From contig JAKGHH010000001.1 of NCBI GenBank assembly GCA_022828595.1, positions 209,883,848 through 209,947,847 on the forward strand: DNA of 64,000 bases, read 5' to 3'. Every line of letters starts with the position of its first letter. Within the stretch, counting starts at the first letter, position 1. A model generated the notes under the pieces. The model saw only the letters and a program-made list of their open reading frames with translations. It was not told where the DNA came from and made no database searches. This DNA is from Nelumbo lutea (taxonomy: Eukaryota; Streptophyta; Magnoliopsida; Proteales; Nelumbonaceae). Shown piece after piece: positions 54,252-64,000 of the stretch. Both the position numbers and the translations under genes were made by a program.

Positions 54252-55610
54252 AATTGAACCCTTAGTTAAAATTCAAATAGGACGCACTGTAAAGAGGTGA
54301 TTATTTATCTTCCATTGAAAATTTGCCACATTAATTGCTTTCTCTCTTGAATATTACCATCAAACAAAGCTTTGCCTTGCTCATTCCCTCTTTCCCACGT
54401 TTTCTTTGTTTGGTTTTCTTTTAATCTCACATTTCTTCCATCTTCACAGCTACTTTTTACTTTCTCTCCTTCTCCTGCATGCTTTAATTCCTTTCTATTT
54501 AAATTTCGTAGTCGAACTAAAGAGAAGAACAGTGTATATGTCAAATGAAAACAAATTTATATGGAAGAAAGGAGAATCTCCATCTATTTATTTTTTGAAA
54601 ACATGATATCGATCCGAACCATTCAAAGTTTTTAACTAAATCCAATTTTTGAAACAAGAGAAAGGGAAATCCGAAGTACAGAAGTAGGAATAAGAGAAAG
54701 AAAGAGAAGAACGATGTTTAAATACTTTTTGATAAATTAATATAATAGAAAAAAGACAGTTTGTAAAACAAGTTTGATCCCTTCAATATGCTAAGCAATT
54801 AAATGACGTGGCATACAATGAATGAAGGACCGAAAGTGGCCCTTTTTCAGTGCATTCGCATCAAACTTTCACTCTTTACTATTTTCTACAAAAAAAAAAA
54901 GAAAAAAATGGTTGAATTTGATTACCTGTATAGAGAAACTAAAAATCTCCTTATTACTACTCACGATTCCTTCAACTCTAACACTTAGTACACTTACTTG
55001 ATACACAAAGAAGAGATATCTTGTATCATGGATATCTTTAGTTTTACAATTGTGATGGAATCTGATTTTACTATACAGCCAAAATAAGGGATAAAAAAAA
55101 AAAAAAAAAAAAAGAAAACTAAGCCCAACAAAGCCTATGTGAGCCTATCCCATGCTGTATTTTGTTCAATTTAGGTGGGTTTGTGTTGAGAAAACTTCAA
55201 TTTTGACCTCAATTTGGGTCTAGGCTCAAGGCCTATGCTTAGGGTTAAGCTTTGGTTGACCTTTAACCCAATCCAACCAATCCGATTTATACTTCTAATT
55301 TATCACAGTAAAAAGGAACCAAAGAGATTTAAGAAGAGAGAAACAGAGATTTAATGGGAAAGAAGGAGAGGTTACAAAGATTGACTATGAGAAGAAGAAG
55401 AAGAAGATGAAGAAGAAGAAGAAGAATTTTATAAAGAGCCATGATTGACATATGTGAGAAAGGAGAGAGAAGGTTAACATAAGCATTGGGGTGAGGTGAT
55501 TCCAAACCTTCCTCTTTCCTTTGTATGATATAGACTAGTAAAATTTTAGATGATGATGATGATGATGATGATAACAATAATAATGATGTACTTCCAAAAT
55601 TTTCTATATT
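54252..55610. other. Intergenic, simple repeats
   Basis: A long A-run at 55088-55109, GAA runs at about 55388-55427 and GAT/GAC runs at about 55548-55587. No gene. Confidence 0.6.
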
Positions 55611-56023
55611 TTTTTATATTTTTGTGTATAAAAATAATTCTTATGTATCCCACCTATTTTTGTTTAATATGATGAATATGTAATATTAGTGATCTACCAA
55701 ATATTTTCTACACATTTTATGTATTTTTTCATATTTTTATGATTTTATTTTTTATAATTTTTATTATGGAATTATAGCATCATTAGTTGACCCATTTGAC
55801 TTGGATGCATGGTTGAATTGCTTATTTGTCACCTAGACAGAAGGGAGATTTCATTTTTGGGTCAATTTTAAGAAAACATGGATTTTATATTGTTAAAAGT
55901 TAGATATATATATATCTAATTAATAGAATTTATTGATGATAAAAAATACCTTAAATATAGAACTTAATGAGAGAAAATGGGAAGAGCCTTTTTGGTAATA
56001 AGAATGGGAAGAGTTAATACCTT
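55611..56023. repeat. Single unit of the degenerate repeat seen at 640-2560
   Basis: The phrases around 55665 ('aatatgatgaatatgtaatatta') and 55790 ('gacccatttgac' to 'ggttgaattgctt') match the left-flank repeat in the same order and orientation. Confidence 0.6.
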
Positions 56024-56170
56024 AACTCACTTCTATACCCAATACTTGCTACAAATTTCACTTGAAACAATGATATTATCTTAGAGTCTATAAAGAAACT
56101 TTCCCCTAGGCATGCCATGGATGCTAAATATTCTCCAGTACCTGTTATCAGCATAAAACTAGCTAAACCA
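56024..56170. repeat. Segmental repeat copy 2 (empty-site version)
   Basis: 'ctatacccaatacttgctac' through 'catggatgctaaatattct' to 'cagcataaaactagctaaa' match copy 1 at 53385-53702 without its 155-bp insert. Confidence 0.75.
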
Positions 56171-56608
56171 TGGGCGGATCTATGTAGAGCTTAATGTGGA
56201 CAATTACCCCCACTGAGGTTTGAAAAAGTTGTATACATAGAAAAAGGATATTGATTTTTTCCCATAAATTCCCCCACTCAAATAAATTAGTTGGGGTCAA
56301 AATAGAAATTTTAGTACTCTTAAGAAGTGAGGATAGTTGGCTAGAGAAAAGGAACAACTATACTAAAATAGAAGCTTTAAAAAATACACAAAAGTGAGGA
56401 AACTTGAATGAAGAAAAGTTGGAGGGTTTTACTTTCCATTATGTTGCTAGTGCTAATTTGCCAAAGGAAAAATTGCAAAAAAAAGCTTGATTGAGGAAAA
56501 AGAAGTAAAGAACAACAAGTATGTTCAACTTCCCTATCTTCTTTTTCATATTCTCTTGTCATTCAATCTTGTCGATTCTATTAATCTTACTTCAATTTTA
56601 ATGGTTTA

Positions 56609-56640
56609 CTAGCAGGGACCCGTGCGATGCATGGGAAATC
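56609..56640 (-). other. Helitron 3' terminus: hairpin plus CTAG
   Basis: The minus strand ends with stem CCCATGC, loop ATC, stem GCACGGG, then TCCCTG and CTAG, followed by T. A short GC hairpin about 10 nt before CTRR, next to a host T, is the Helitron 3' end. Confidence 0.75.
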
Positions 56641-56745
56641 TGAAAAATCTGATAATTTTATTTACTATTAATTAATATTAAATTAATAATCAAAATTTAT
56701 TGTTAATTAACTAAAAGTATTCAAAATTTTTGTAAATATTTAAAA

Positions 56746-57000
56746 TTTTAATAATTGTATTTTTTATTTAATGTTTGTTTACAGAAAATAATTATTGTTA
56801 ATTTAATATGAATGAATATTTTTTAATAAATTTAGTTTTATTAATAATCTGTACTAATTTTAATAATTGGTATTATTTTTTATTTAATGTTTATTTACAG
56901 AAAATAATTATTGTTAATTTAATATGAATGAATATTTTTAATAAATTTAGTTTTATTAATAATTTGTACTAATTTTAATAATTGGTATTATTTTTAAATG
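56746..57000. repeat. Tandem repeat of about 114 bp, just over 2 copies
   Basis: 'ttttaataattg(g)tatt' recurs at 56746, 56858 and 56973, with 'tttacagaaaataattattg' between. It lies in the AT-rich part of the Helitron. Confidence 0.8.
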
Positions 57001-57089
57001 AATTTTTGATTCACTCTAAATACATAAAAATAATTACAAAAGCTAACATTTTTATTAATTTCATTAATAATTAACAATTATATAAGAAT

Positions 57090-57585
57090 GACAACAGGGT
57101 GGGTTTAGGGCAAGGCACCCCATCCCTGTCCCTACCCCATAATCAAGACACTCTACTCCATTCCCACCCTATCCCCAGTGTCAGGCGAGTTCAAGGCAAG
57201 GCAACCACTCCCCAATGTCGGGCGAGTTTAGGGGCAAGGCACCCCACTTCTCATCAAGGATGGGGAATCCTTGAATTTTCCCTCCCCGTCCCCAGTATTT
57301 GGGCGGGTTCATGTAAAGGTGTAAACCGGGTCATGCTAGGCCGGCACGACACAACCCGCATGTGGCCTGCACAAAGTGTGGGTCATGCCGTGCTGGCCCA
57401 TATGGCATCGTAGGTTGTGCCTCCCTCCCTTGGGGTAATTTGGGGGGGTCGGTTCGACATGACCCATGGCCCGAGCCCACACGGGCCCATGCCATGGGCT
57501 AGGTTTGTTCATGGGTCGAGCCTTAGGCCAGGCCAAGCCGTAGACCGGACTAAGCTATGAGAGGTCCATTTAAAAAAAAATTGAA
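57090..57585. mobile_element. GC-rich remnants of hAT-like elements
   Basis: A sudden GC-rich island in AT-rich DNA. The words 'gggcaaggcacccca', 'gtcgggcgagtt', 'ggtgtaaaccgggtcatg' and 'ggcccgagcccacacgggcc' are typical of subterminal parts of plant non-autonomous hAT-like elements. The 104-codon frame here is not a gene. Borders are not resolved. Confidence 0.45.
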
Positions 57586-57647
57586 AAAGATGGTTAAATT
57601 TTTATTTCATATGATTTTTGATGTATACAATTGTTTATATACACAAT

Positions 57648-58097
57648 TAGGCCTATTCATGGGTCAGGTAGCCCGATGGCCTGGCTGGGCCTAACATGTT
57701 TTTTCCAGGCTTGGACAAAATTTCAGGTTCATAGGTCCAAGCTCAAGCTTTCTCAAATAAGCTTGGCTCGATACTATTACATATTATAAAAAAAAATACT
57801 TATGTTATATATAATAAATAAATATATATATATATATATGTGCTTCTTAAATTATTAATAAATATCAATTTACTATTAGGAAATATAAAATAGTTTATTA
57901 ATTTATTAAATTATTACTAAATTAATACAATATTACTTTATAAAAGTATACTGAAAATAAGACATCTTGTGTATAGATCAGGCTTCAGGCTCAAGCATCA
58001 GGCTTTATATAAGGACTAGGCTTGGGCTCAATATCTAGGCCCGATGGTCGGGCGGGGCTCAGGCTTGCACATTTTCTATTGATAAAGAGGCCCGTGT
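57648..58097. mobile_element. TAGACCTG-family element, copy 3, truncated
   Basis: The left end TAGGCCTATTCATGGGTCAG is related to copies 1 and 2. The interior has the same alternation of GGCC-rich ends and AT core, but the right terminus is missing and no target duplication is found. Confidence 0.6.
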
Positions 58098-58409
58098 TAA
58101 TTATAAAACTATGATTTTTTACAAAATAAAATTTTTATTTAATTCTAGTCTAGTAAAAGAAAATATACAACTTTTCTATATATTAATATAAAATTTGTTG
58201 TTTAAATATTATTAATATGCATATAACTTCCAAGTTGAGCTTATTAGGGGTTATGTCCTATCCGCTAAAGCCATCATTGGACTCCAAAAGTTTAATACCC
58301 AATTAGATTTTGAATGTGATTGTCCCTGATAATATGCAGGCATGGTGCATACCTCAGGTAGACCTAACTCAAAAGAAAATAGTTGCTTGAGCCTGCAAAT
58401 TTATAGATC

Positions 58410-58764
58410 TAGGCGTCGTTTGGCGCATCTTTTTGCATGGTCTTTCGGCTGTTTACAAGTCGGGAAGACCGAAAATCGATCTATTCCTATTTGGCATTGT
58501 AGAAGATCTAGCTGCCAAAAGACGCGACGCTGAAAATACACGAGAAGCCCATTTCAGGCTGATTTCAAGAAGCTTTAAATGAAGCTTCTCGCATCTTTCG
58601 TGTTCTAATCTCGTGCGGGAAGACCCAAAAAGATGCATGGAAAGATGCACACTTGCCAAATGGTCTTCGAACTGCCTAGATCTTATGTCAAAAGCTCAAT
58701 GCGTCTATTGACTGTCGAAGCTACAAGAAGATCTTCTCAAAAAGACTTACCAAACGGGCCCCTA
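58410..58764. mobile_element. MITE with GTTTGG inverted ends
   Basis: The left end TAGGCGTCGTTTGGCG pairs with the right end inverse TAGGGGCCCGTTTGGTAAG. Internal inverted words (AAAGATGCATGG versus GCATCTTTTTGCATGG) make it strongly foldback-prone. No target duplication found. Confidence 0.65.
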
Positions 58765-60177
58765 ATATTTGCTTAAGTTATAAATGATTTCTTACTTTTT
58801 ATTAATTATTAAAATATTGTTATCTATTAAAATATTATAATTATTAAGTTACTGTATTTATTTAAATTATAGTGATTTCTAGAAATTATAATATTTTCAA
58901 AAATATTACTAACTTCTTGGCTAAAACTAATTAAATGTATTTTTTTGACAATTAAATTTAATTTTCTACTATTTATAGCTTAAATTATAAATACCATTAA
59001 TTATAGTTTAAAAATAATTATTGTTAATTATATTACTATTAATAATTAAAATACATTATTTTTTCATTATTATTTATTATTTTTTGCAATAAAATACAAT
59101 TAATTTATTTTTTTAATTATTTTTAGTATTTTAATTAAGCTTTAGGTTTTTTAGAATTTTTGGATTTTTAATTAATTTTTGGTGTTTTTTCATTATTAAT
59201 CAGTAAATTTTGCATACGATTATTTTTCAATAATTTTCAGTATTTTTAGCATTTATTTTTTATATTAGTCACTACAAAATTAATTTGCATTTTCTTTTAG
59301 TAGAAATAATATAAATAACTAAATAATACCATAGTTAATTAAAATACAACTAATTTTCAATATTTTTCAATAATTTCTGGCTTGGACATTTTTAATAATT
59401 TTTGGTATTTTTTAATAATAAAATACTATTAATTGTAGTTTTTAATTATTTTCAGTAAATACCCTTATTAGTATAAAATATTGTTTAATTATTTTTATTA
59501 TTTAATATTGTTTATGTTTTTCATAATTTTCTAGATTCTTAATTAATTTTTGATATTTTTTCATTACTATTCAATAATTTTTGCACATGAGTAACTTTGC
59601 AATAAAATATTGTTAATAAAACATGCTCTACATTTTAAATTTTCATTAATTTTTATCATTTTTAATGAGTTCTGCACAATAAAAGTCTCGACTTATAAAA
59701 ATTATTAATTAATTAAAAATGCATTAATACAAAGTTATCTAACAATATTATTAAAATAATAAATTAATATTTTTATATTTAAATTTATTATTTTTAATTA
59801 ATTTTTGGTATTTTCATCAATATTCAGTAATTTTTGCAACAAAACGTTGTTAATAAAATGGGTTATGCACTTTCAATTTTCATTAATTTTTATCATTTTT
59901 AATGAGTTCTTTATGCACAATAAAGGTCTCAACTTATAAGTTATCTAATAATATTATTAAAAGTTTAAAACTATCAATTAATAGTTTTATATTTAAATTT
60001 TTTTTTATTAGCAATTATTAAGTTTGATTTTTAAGTGGAATTGAAATAGATTTTTAATATTTACTAAGTTTTGTTAATATTTAATTTTAGTGAAAGTTAA
60101 GTGGATTTTTAAATTAATAGTTTTTTTTATTGTATAACCTCAACCTATTTATATTATTTGATTTATATTATTACTAT
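58765..60177. repeat. AT-rich Helitron interior with a 240-255 bp tandem duplication
   Basis: No gene. About 59540-59790 and 59795-60010 repeat the same order: 'ttaattaatttttg.tatttt', 'aataatttttgca', 'cattaatttttatcattttt', 'aatgagttct', 'cacaataaa.gtctc.actt'. The copies are diverged. Confidence 0.65.
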
Positions 60178-60243
60178 TCTCTCCCTCTCTCTTTTAAATG
60201 TAATAATAGCATGCATTAAAATAAGAGGCCTTGGAAAACCCAA

Positions 60244-60283
<40 letters not shown>

Positions 60284-60413
60284 TGTAATAAGAACATTCA
60301 TTAAAATAAGAGGCCTTGAAAAACCCAAAGGTCTCTCTCTCTCTCTCTTAAATGTCTTTTTTAAATGTAATAAGAGGCTTTGGAAAACCCAAAAAGTCTC
60401 TCTCTAATAGTGT
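60178..60413. repeat. Compound minisatellite with (CT)n, about 3 units
   Basis: The unit is a CT run followed by 'ttaaatgtaataa', 'cattaaaataagaggccttg' and 'aaaacccaaaggt'. Units begin near 60180, 60246 and 60331; the third is shortened. The CT run at 60246-60281 is the longest. Confidence 0.85.
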
Positions 60414-61039
60414 GCATCTTTATTAATCTAATCAAGATAATCAATGATTATTGTTTTATATTCTTAAAACAAAAAAATACAAACAAATAGAGAAAATAGA
60501 TAAATAGCTTATCTCAAAGGAGAAACATGATGACATGGATAGACCAACTTTAATATATATATTTCTTTGTTAATAATTTGCACACATTAACAAAGCTGTA
60601 GCTCAACAGACAAAAATGCGACGTACATTCAGAGGATGTAAGAGCAGGTTCTATAGGTGACATGGGAGAAGCACCTGCAAATAAAAGTCATAGAATGCTT
60701 TAATCATTGAAATAGGGTGGTAGAAAATAGTGGGTTTAAGTGGGGAAGGACACTTGTACAAGAAAATTGAACAAAAATTTAGTGTACTAATAGGGTGGGG
60801 GAAATGGTATTGGAATATGCATTTGCGTTACTACCAACTTAAAATAAATGTAAGATTTAACTAAAAAGAGAATAATAGTCAATATCCAGGGGAAACCATA
60901 ACACAAATAGTTAATAGAGAAGTTAGAGGCGATTCTATGGCTGGCATGGAGAGGAAACCTATGTAGAAAATTGGGAGTACATGTGTGTTAGGCACATCTA
61001 ACTTGCAGATCTGGATTAATTGCAAGTGCGAAGTGTTGG
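60414..61039. other. Helitron interior, no recognised gene
   Basis: Lies downstream of the RPA-like remnant; possibly its 3' end or UTR. No motif is seen. Confidence 0.4.
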
Positions 61040-62300
61040 ATTACTTAGTTGGGCGTTCAGAGATTTTTGTGATTTTAGCGAGCAACCTATGACTCTCTTC
61101 TTGCCAATTTATGTTTGAAATGAATACAATGACCGGGGAGAACTACCTAGGCGGTTCAACAACAATTGTATATGGCCTCCAGACACATGAATGAACCAAG
61201 TTGTTTAGGACTTCAATCTGGTTGTCCTAAATATTTAGGTTACCAAGTTGTACAATTTTCAATACCTGCGAAAGAAACTCCTTAAGCTCTGCAACGGGTT
61301 TGTTGATTAAGAATTCGGCTTGCTTGTCAAACATGGTAAAAGTTCTGATGCGGTTCGATCTTGGAAAGAGACATAAACTTTATACCTAGAACAAGAGTTC
61401 AATGTATCTTAGGACAAGTTCGTGTGGGAAGTGGTTATAAAGTAATGTATGAAATTACCTTGACACTGTTGATGTCACTAAAAGACCACAATTTGAGCAA
61501 CCAAAATTTTGTTGATTAGGAGTTGCTTTTTTCCTGCAGAGAGAGCATGCTTCATACCATAGTCCCTGGTCATTGTCGATGCTTGTGATGTAACCAGTTA
61601 TTCGATAGCGCTGAGTCTATGATAAGCATGAGATTAATTAATTTATCAAGAATTATACTTGTGCCCAACAAACTAACTATTTTATCATCTAGTAGTTGAA
61701 TACCTGTCGACGGATTTGAGGGCGATTAGTTCTACCTTGGGTTGGCAGTGAATTACGTTAAAAAATAGTAAGAGGTTGTACTGATACAATCTGGTCTAGG
61801 GATGTTTGAATGCTCCTATATTACCGAATCATATCTTGTAAGCTTGCATCTTCTTTTGCCCTTTTTGTGTATAACATTAATTTCAACCAAAGAATGTAAA
61901 GTGTTTCATGATGTTCAACACAGATTATGAAATATAGATTACTTAATTGAAGGCAAATTACCATGCATAAAGGTGTTTTTCTTCATCAATATCAGGGTCC
62001 CAAACAATCCTACTATACTTAATGGTAGAAACAGATAGACCTGAGACCATTGTAAGATTTGTTGTGAGTAGAGGTGTGGAGAGTTGGTTTTGGGAAAAGA
62101 AATTGTATAGTTTGAGTGGGCATACCATTGTAGGAGGTAACCTTCACAGCTGAACCAATGACGACGACAAAATCATTATCTATTTTTTGGAGAGTATCAT
62201 CATCAGTTATCCCATGTACATCCCATAGGCTAAATTTAATGGGAAGCTTTCTGTTTTAAAACAAGTAAATACTAGATGAAGGAATTTAGGTTTCCATGGA
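61040..62300 (-). pseudogene. RPA70-like single-strand DNA-binding protein remnant (Helitron cargo)
   Basis: Minus-strand segments give LPIKFSLWDVHGITDDD and FVVVIGSAVKVTSYNGMPTQ (an OB-fold like RPA70 DBD-B). Next is RITGYITSIDNDQGLWYEAC with CSLCRKKATPNQQNFGCSNC, a C-x2-C-x12-C-x2-C zinc ribbon of the RPA C-terminal domain (about 61625-61495). A downstream exon-like piece follows with FTMFDKQAEFLINKPVAELK (about 61370-61270). Stops and gaps separate the blocks, some of which may be introns. RPA-like genes are known passengers of plant Helitrons. Confidence 0.72.
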
Positions 62301-62519
62301 GAAAACTAAGCGATGACAATCTTGAAGAACTCTTACTCCTGGTCAACCAAAACAATGTCCCTTTTTCAAGAGTTTCCTGCAATAGTTGTTTATGGGTGTG
62401 CCAAAGTAACAACTGCGATAATGTTTGCAAAAAAGGTTAAAGCATAGGTGAGATAATATTTTCAAGGACTATATAGTTTTACTACTCAAGAACTGGAAGT
62501 ACATTAAGAGAATGTTACC

Positions 62520-64000
62520 ACCAAATACTTTATCAGATGCGGCTGGGTCAAAAGGTTTCATAAGATCTTTCAGTGTTCGATCCAAAGCTTCGAACGCTTA
62601 ACAATAAGCCATTAAAGCTTCATCCCGTATTATCATATTAGCTACCTACAAAAATGCAGCTAGTGCAGATCGATGGCTTATTGAACATGTTGATATTTCA
62701 TTTAGGTCAATTGAAATCTTGAATGTAGAATGTGTAGTTTTTCCATTAGGTAATAGCAAAGATGCAATTCCAGAAGTTGCAGTTACAGCAACAATTTTTT
62801 GCTCAAAGCGTAACTTTGAGATCAATGTTCTCCACAAATATGTCTTGCCAGTTTCGACACTACCATAACAAAGAAAAATCGACCAATGTTTCCCATGCAT
62901 GCATGCATAATTTTATTGAACACTAATCGTTGTTGTGGGTTCAAGGCATCATGTAGGTGCTCAAACTCTACCTTTAATGTAGTGATATCATAAGATAATT
63001 CTTGCCATATTGATCTGTTTAAGTTTCCATGAATAAGGTTGTTAGAAGGGGTTGGCATTCCAGGGTAATCAGTTACTGACTTGTTATTTTGGTTCAAGAT
63101 TGCCTCGATTTTGAGTAGAGCCCAATTCTGTAATTCATTATTAGTGAGTTGGATTTGGGAGTTCTTAAATTCTGATCAAGCTCTATATTGCAATTCATCT
63201 GATAGACTTTTCCAATGGTTATTCCAAAGCTGTATTGGGTTAGCAACCTCATTAATCAATAGAATAGATACAAAAATGTCATGCATTTGGTTACTAGTTG
63301 CCCAAATAGAAGCTTCTACCAATGTGTAATCCCATTCATTATCATTATCAAGCAAGCCAAGAGTTATACATGCTGCTTTGTAAAAATCATGTGTCACTCC
63401 ATTTACAGTTCTCATGTCTTCAAAGCTTGTCGCTCCATGAACTATTTGTAATAACATGCGAAGGTAATATCCTTCTCTAGATGATGGGTGAGCATAATAT
63501 AACTTTCCAATGACCATGCCCTTTTTTCACCTAGTCCATATCTTGGCATCATTATTCCAAACCCAATATCTTGGGAAGTCAACATAGGTCAAAGCTCTTG
63601 CTTCTGGGTAAATCCGGTTTGCATCAAACTAAGCTGTAAACATAATTCTTTCGATTCCAGGCCTTGACATTTCTCACTCTAAACTTTGGTGATCATCAAA
63701 GACAATAACTTGTTGATCTTCTAAGTGATATTGTAACCTTTCAACTGGTGGGTTTTTCTGTTGAATAGGGAATTCAAAGATTCTCCAAGAGGCCTCAGAG
63801 GCAGATACATATCGACAATCCACATATTGTTGGATTTCACCAAATTGTTCATAACTATTTGTTTCTCTTGAGTGACTAATTGGCAATTTATGAATAGCTA
63901 AACTTGCTTTGTCAAATCCCTTGTGGATATACTTGTATAAATATTTTACCACATATGTTTTTGCAACAATCTCAACATTTATGGGAGCATTATATTTTTT
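62520..64000 (-). pseudogene. Helitron Rep/PIF1-helicase remnant (partial, runs off the right edge)
   Basis: Minus strand from the edge: INVEIVAKTYVVKYLYKYIH with KG, containing the two-tyrosine Rep motif (Y-x3-Y-x2-K), then QYVDCRYVSASEASWRIFEF. The helicase part follows: EGYYLRMLLQIVHGATSFED, ALNPQQRLVFNKIMHACMGN, and Walker A as GSVETGKT (family GxGGTGKT). Next are TSGIASLLLPNGKTTHSTF, a Walker B-like IIRDEA and ALDRTLKDLMKPFDP. Stops (for example near 63675, 63620, 63525 and 63180) and a frameshift at the Walker A show decay. The HUH motif would lie beyond 64000. Confidence 0.82.

Larger units (their letters stand above)
56609..64000 (-). mobile_element. Decayed autonomous-type Helitron (3' part), running off the window
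   Basis: Order on the minus strand: Rep and helicase remnants (64000 to about 62520), an RPA70-like remnant (about 62300-61040), a long AT-rich stretch, then a terminal hairpin and CTAG at 56609. This is the usual plant Helitron layout with an RPA cargo gene. The 5' TC terminus is beyond 64000. Younger hAT-like elements lie inside (57648, 58410 and probably 57090-57585). The link between the coding part and the 3' end is inferred from order and orientation. Confidence 0.7.

Noticed and set aside
57099..57413. 104-codon GC-rich frame
   Set aside because: The GC-rich ends of hAT-like elements create it; no protein features.
60178..60413. CRISPR-like spaced repeats
   Set aside because: This is a eukaryotic CT-rich minisatellite with conserved spacers and no cas genes.

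Overview
The window is nuclear DNA from a flowering plant. One host gene carries plant-type GT-AG introns. The rest is plant mobile DNA: L1-type LINEs, many with a C-terminal RNase H domain, an Au SINE, a tRNA-Met-primed LTR element, hAT-like elements with 8-bp target duplications, and a Helitron with an RPA-like cargo gene. Species cannot be fixed from the sequence; a non-grass angiosperm (eudicot or magnoliid) is my guess. All functional calls come from reading translations and motifs, with no database search.

The organising feature is one gene, COG6 (conserved oligomeric Golgi complex subunit 6), on the minus strand from 52500 down to 4986. I could place all eleven coding exons. They join in frame to 2082 nt (693 aa plus stop), every intron has GT-AG ends, and the length is close to the usual plant COG6 (about 680 aa). 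Coding sequence is only about 4% of the 47.5 kb span. Intron 4 is about 27.5 kb, intron 5 about 10.1 kb and intron 10 about 5.6 kb; the other seven are 82-722 bp. Exon 5 is a 68-nt exon isolated between the two largest introns.

Region by region: 1-4985 is the 3' flank of COG6 (AT-rich degenerate repeats, a hAT-like element with a perfect 8-bp target duplication, a long-TIR element, then the 3' UTR). Intron 10 holds one long LINE (about 6050-10730). Intron 5 holds back-to-back LINE pieces of both orientations, an LTR-retrotransposon 5' end, and a hAT-like element containing a 3 x 172 bp tandem array. Intron 4 holds an Au SINE, a recent 309-bp tandem duplication, and a deep nest (about 28.4-42.6 kb). 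In that nest one old LINE is split by a hAT-like element, which is split by a second LINE, which is split by a third LINE, which contains a hAT-like element carrying another copy of itself. More LINE 3' ends follow up to 50.4 kb.

52.5-56.6 kb is the COG6 upstream region, with a (GA)n tract touching the start codon and small TIR elements. From 56609 to the right edge lies the 3' part of a decayed Helitron on the minus strand: a 3' hairpin and CTAG end, later hAT-like insertions, an RPA70-like gene remnant, and Rep/PIF1-helicase remnants running off the window.

No intact mobile-element gene, tRNA, rRNA, CRISPR array or second host gene was found.
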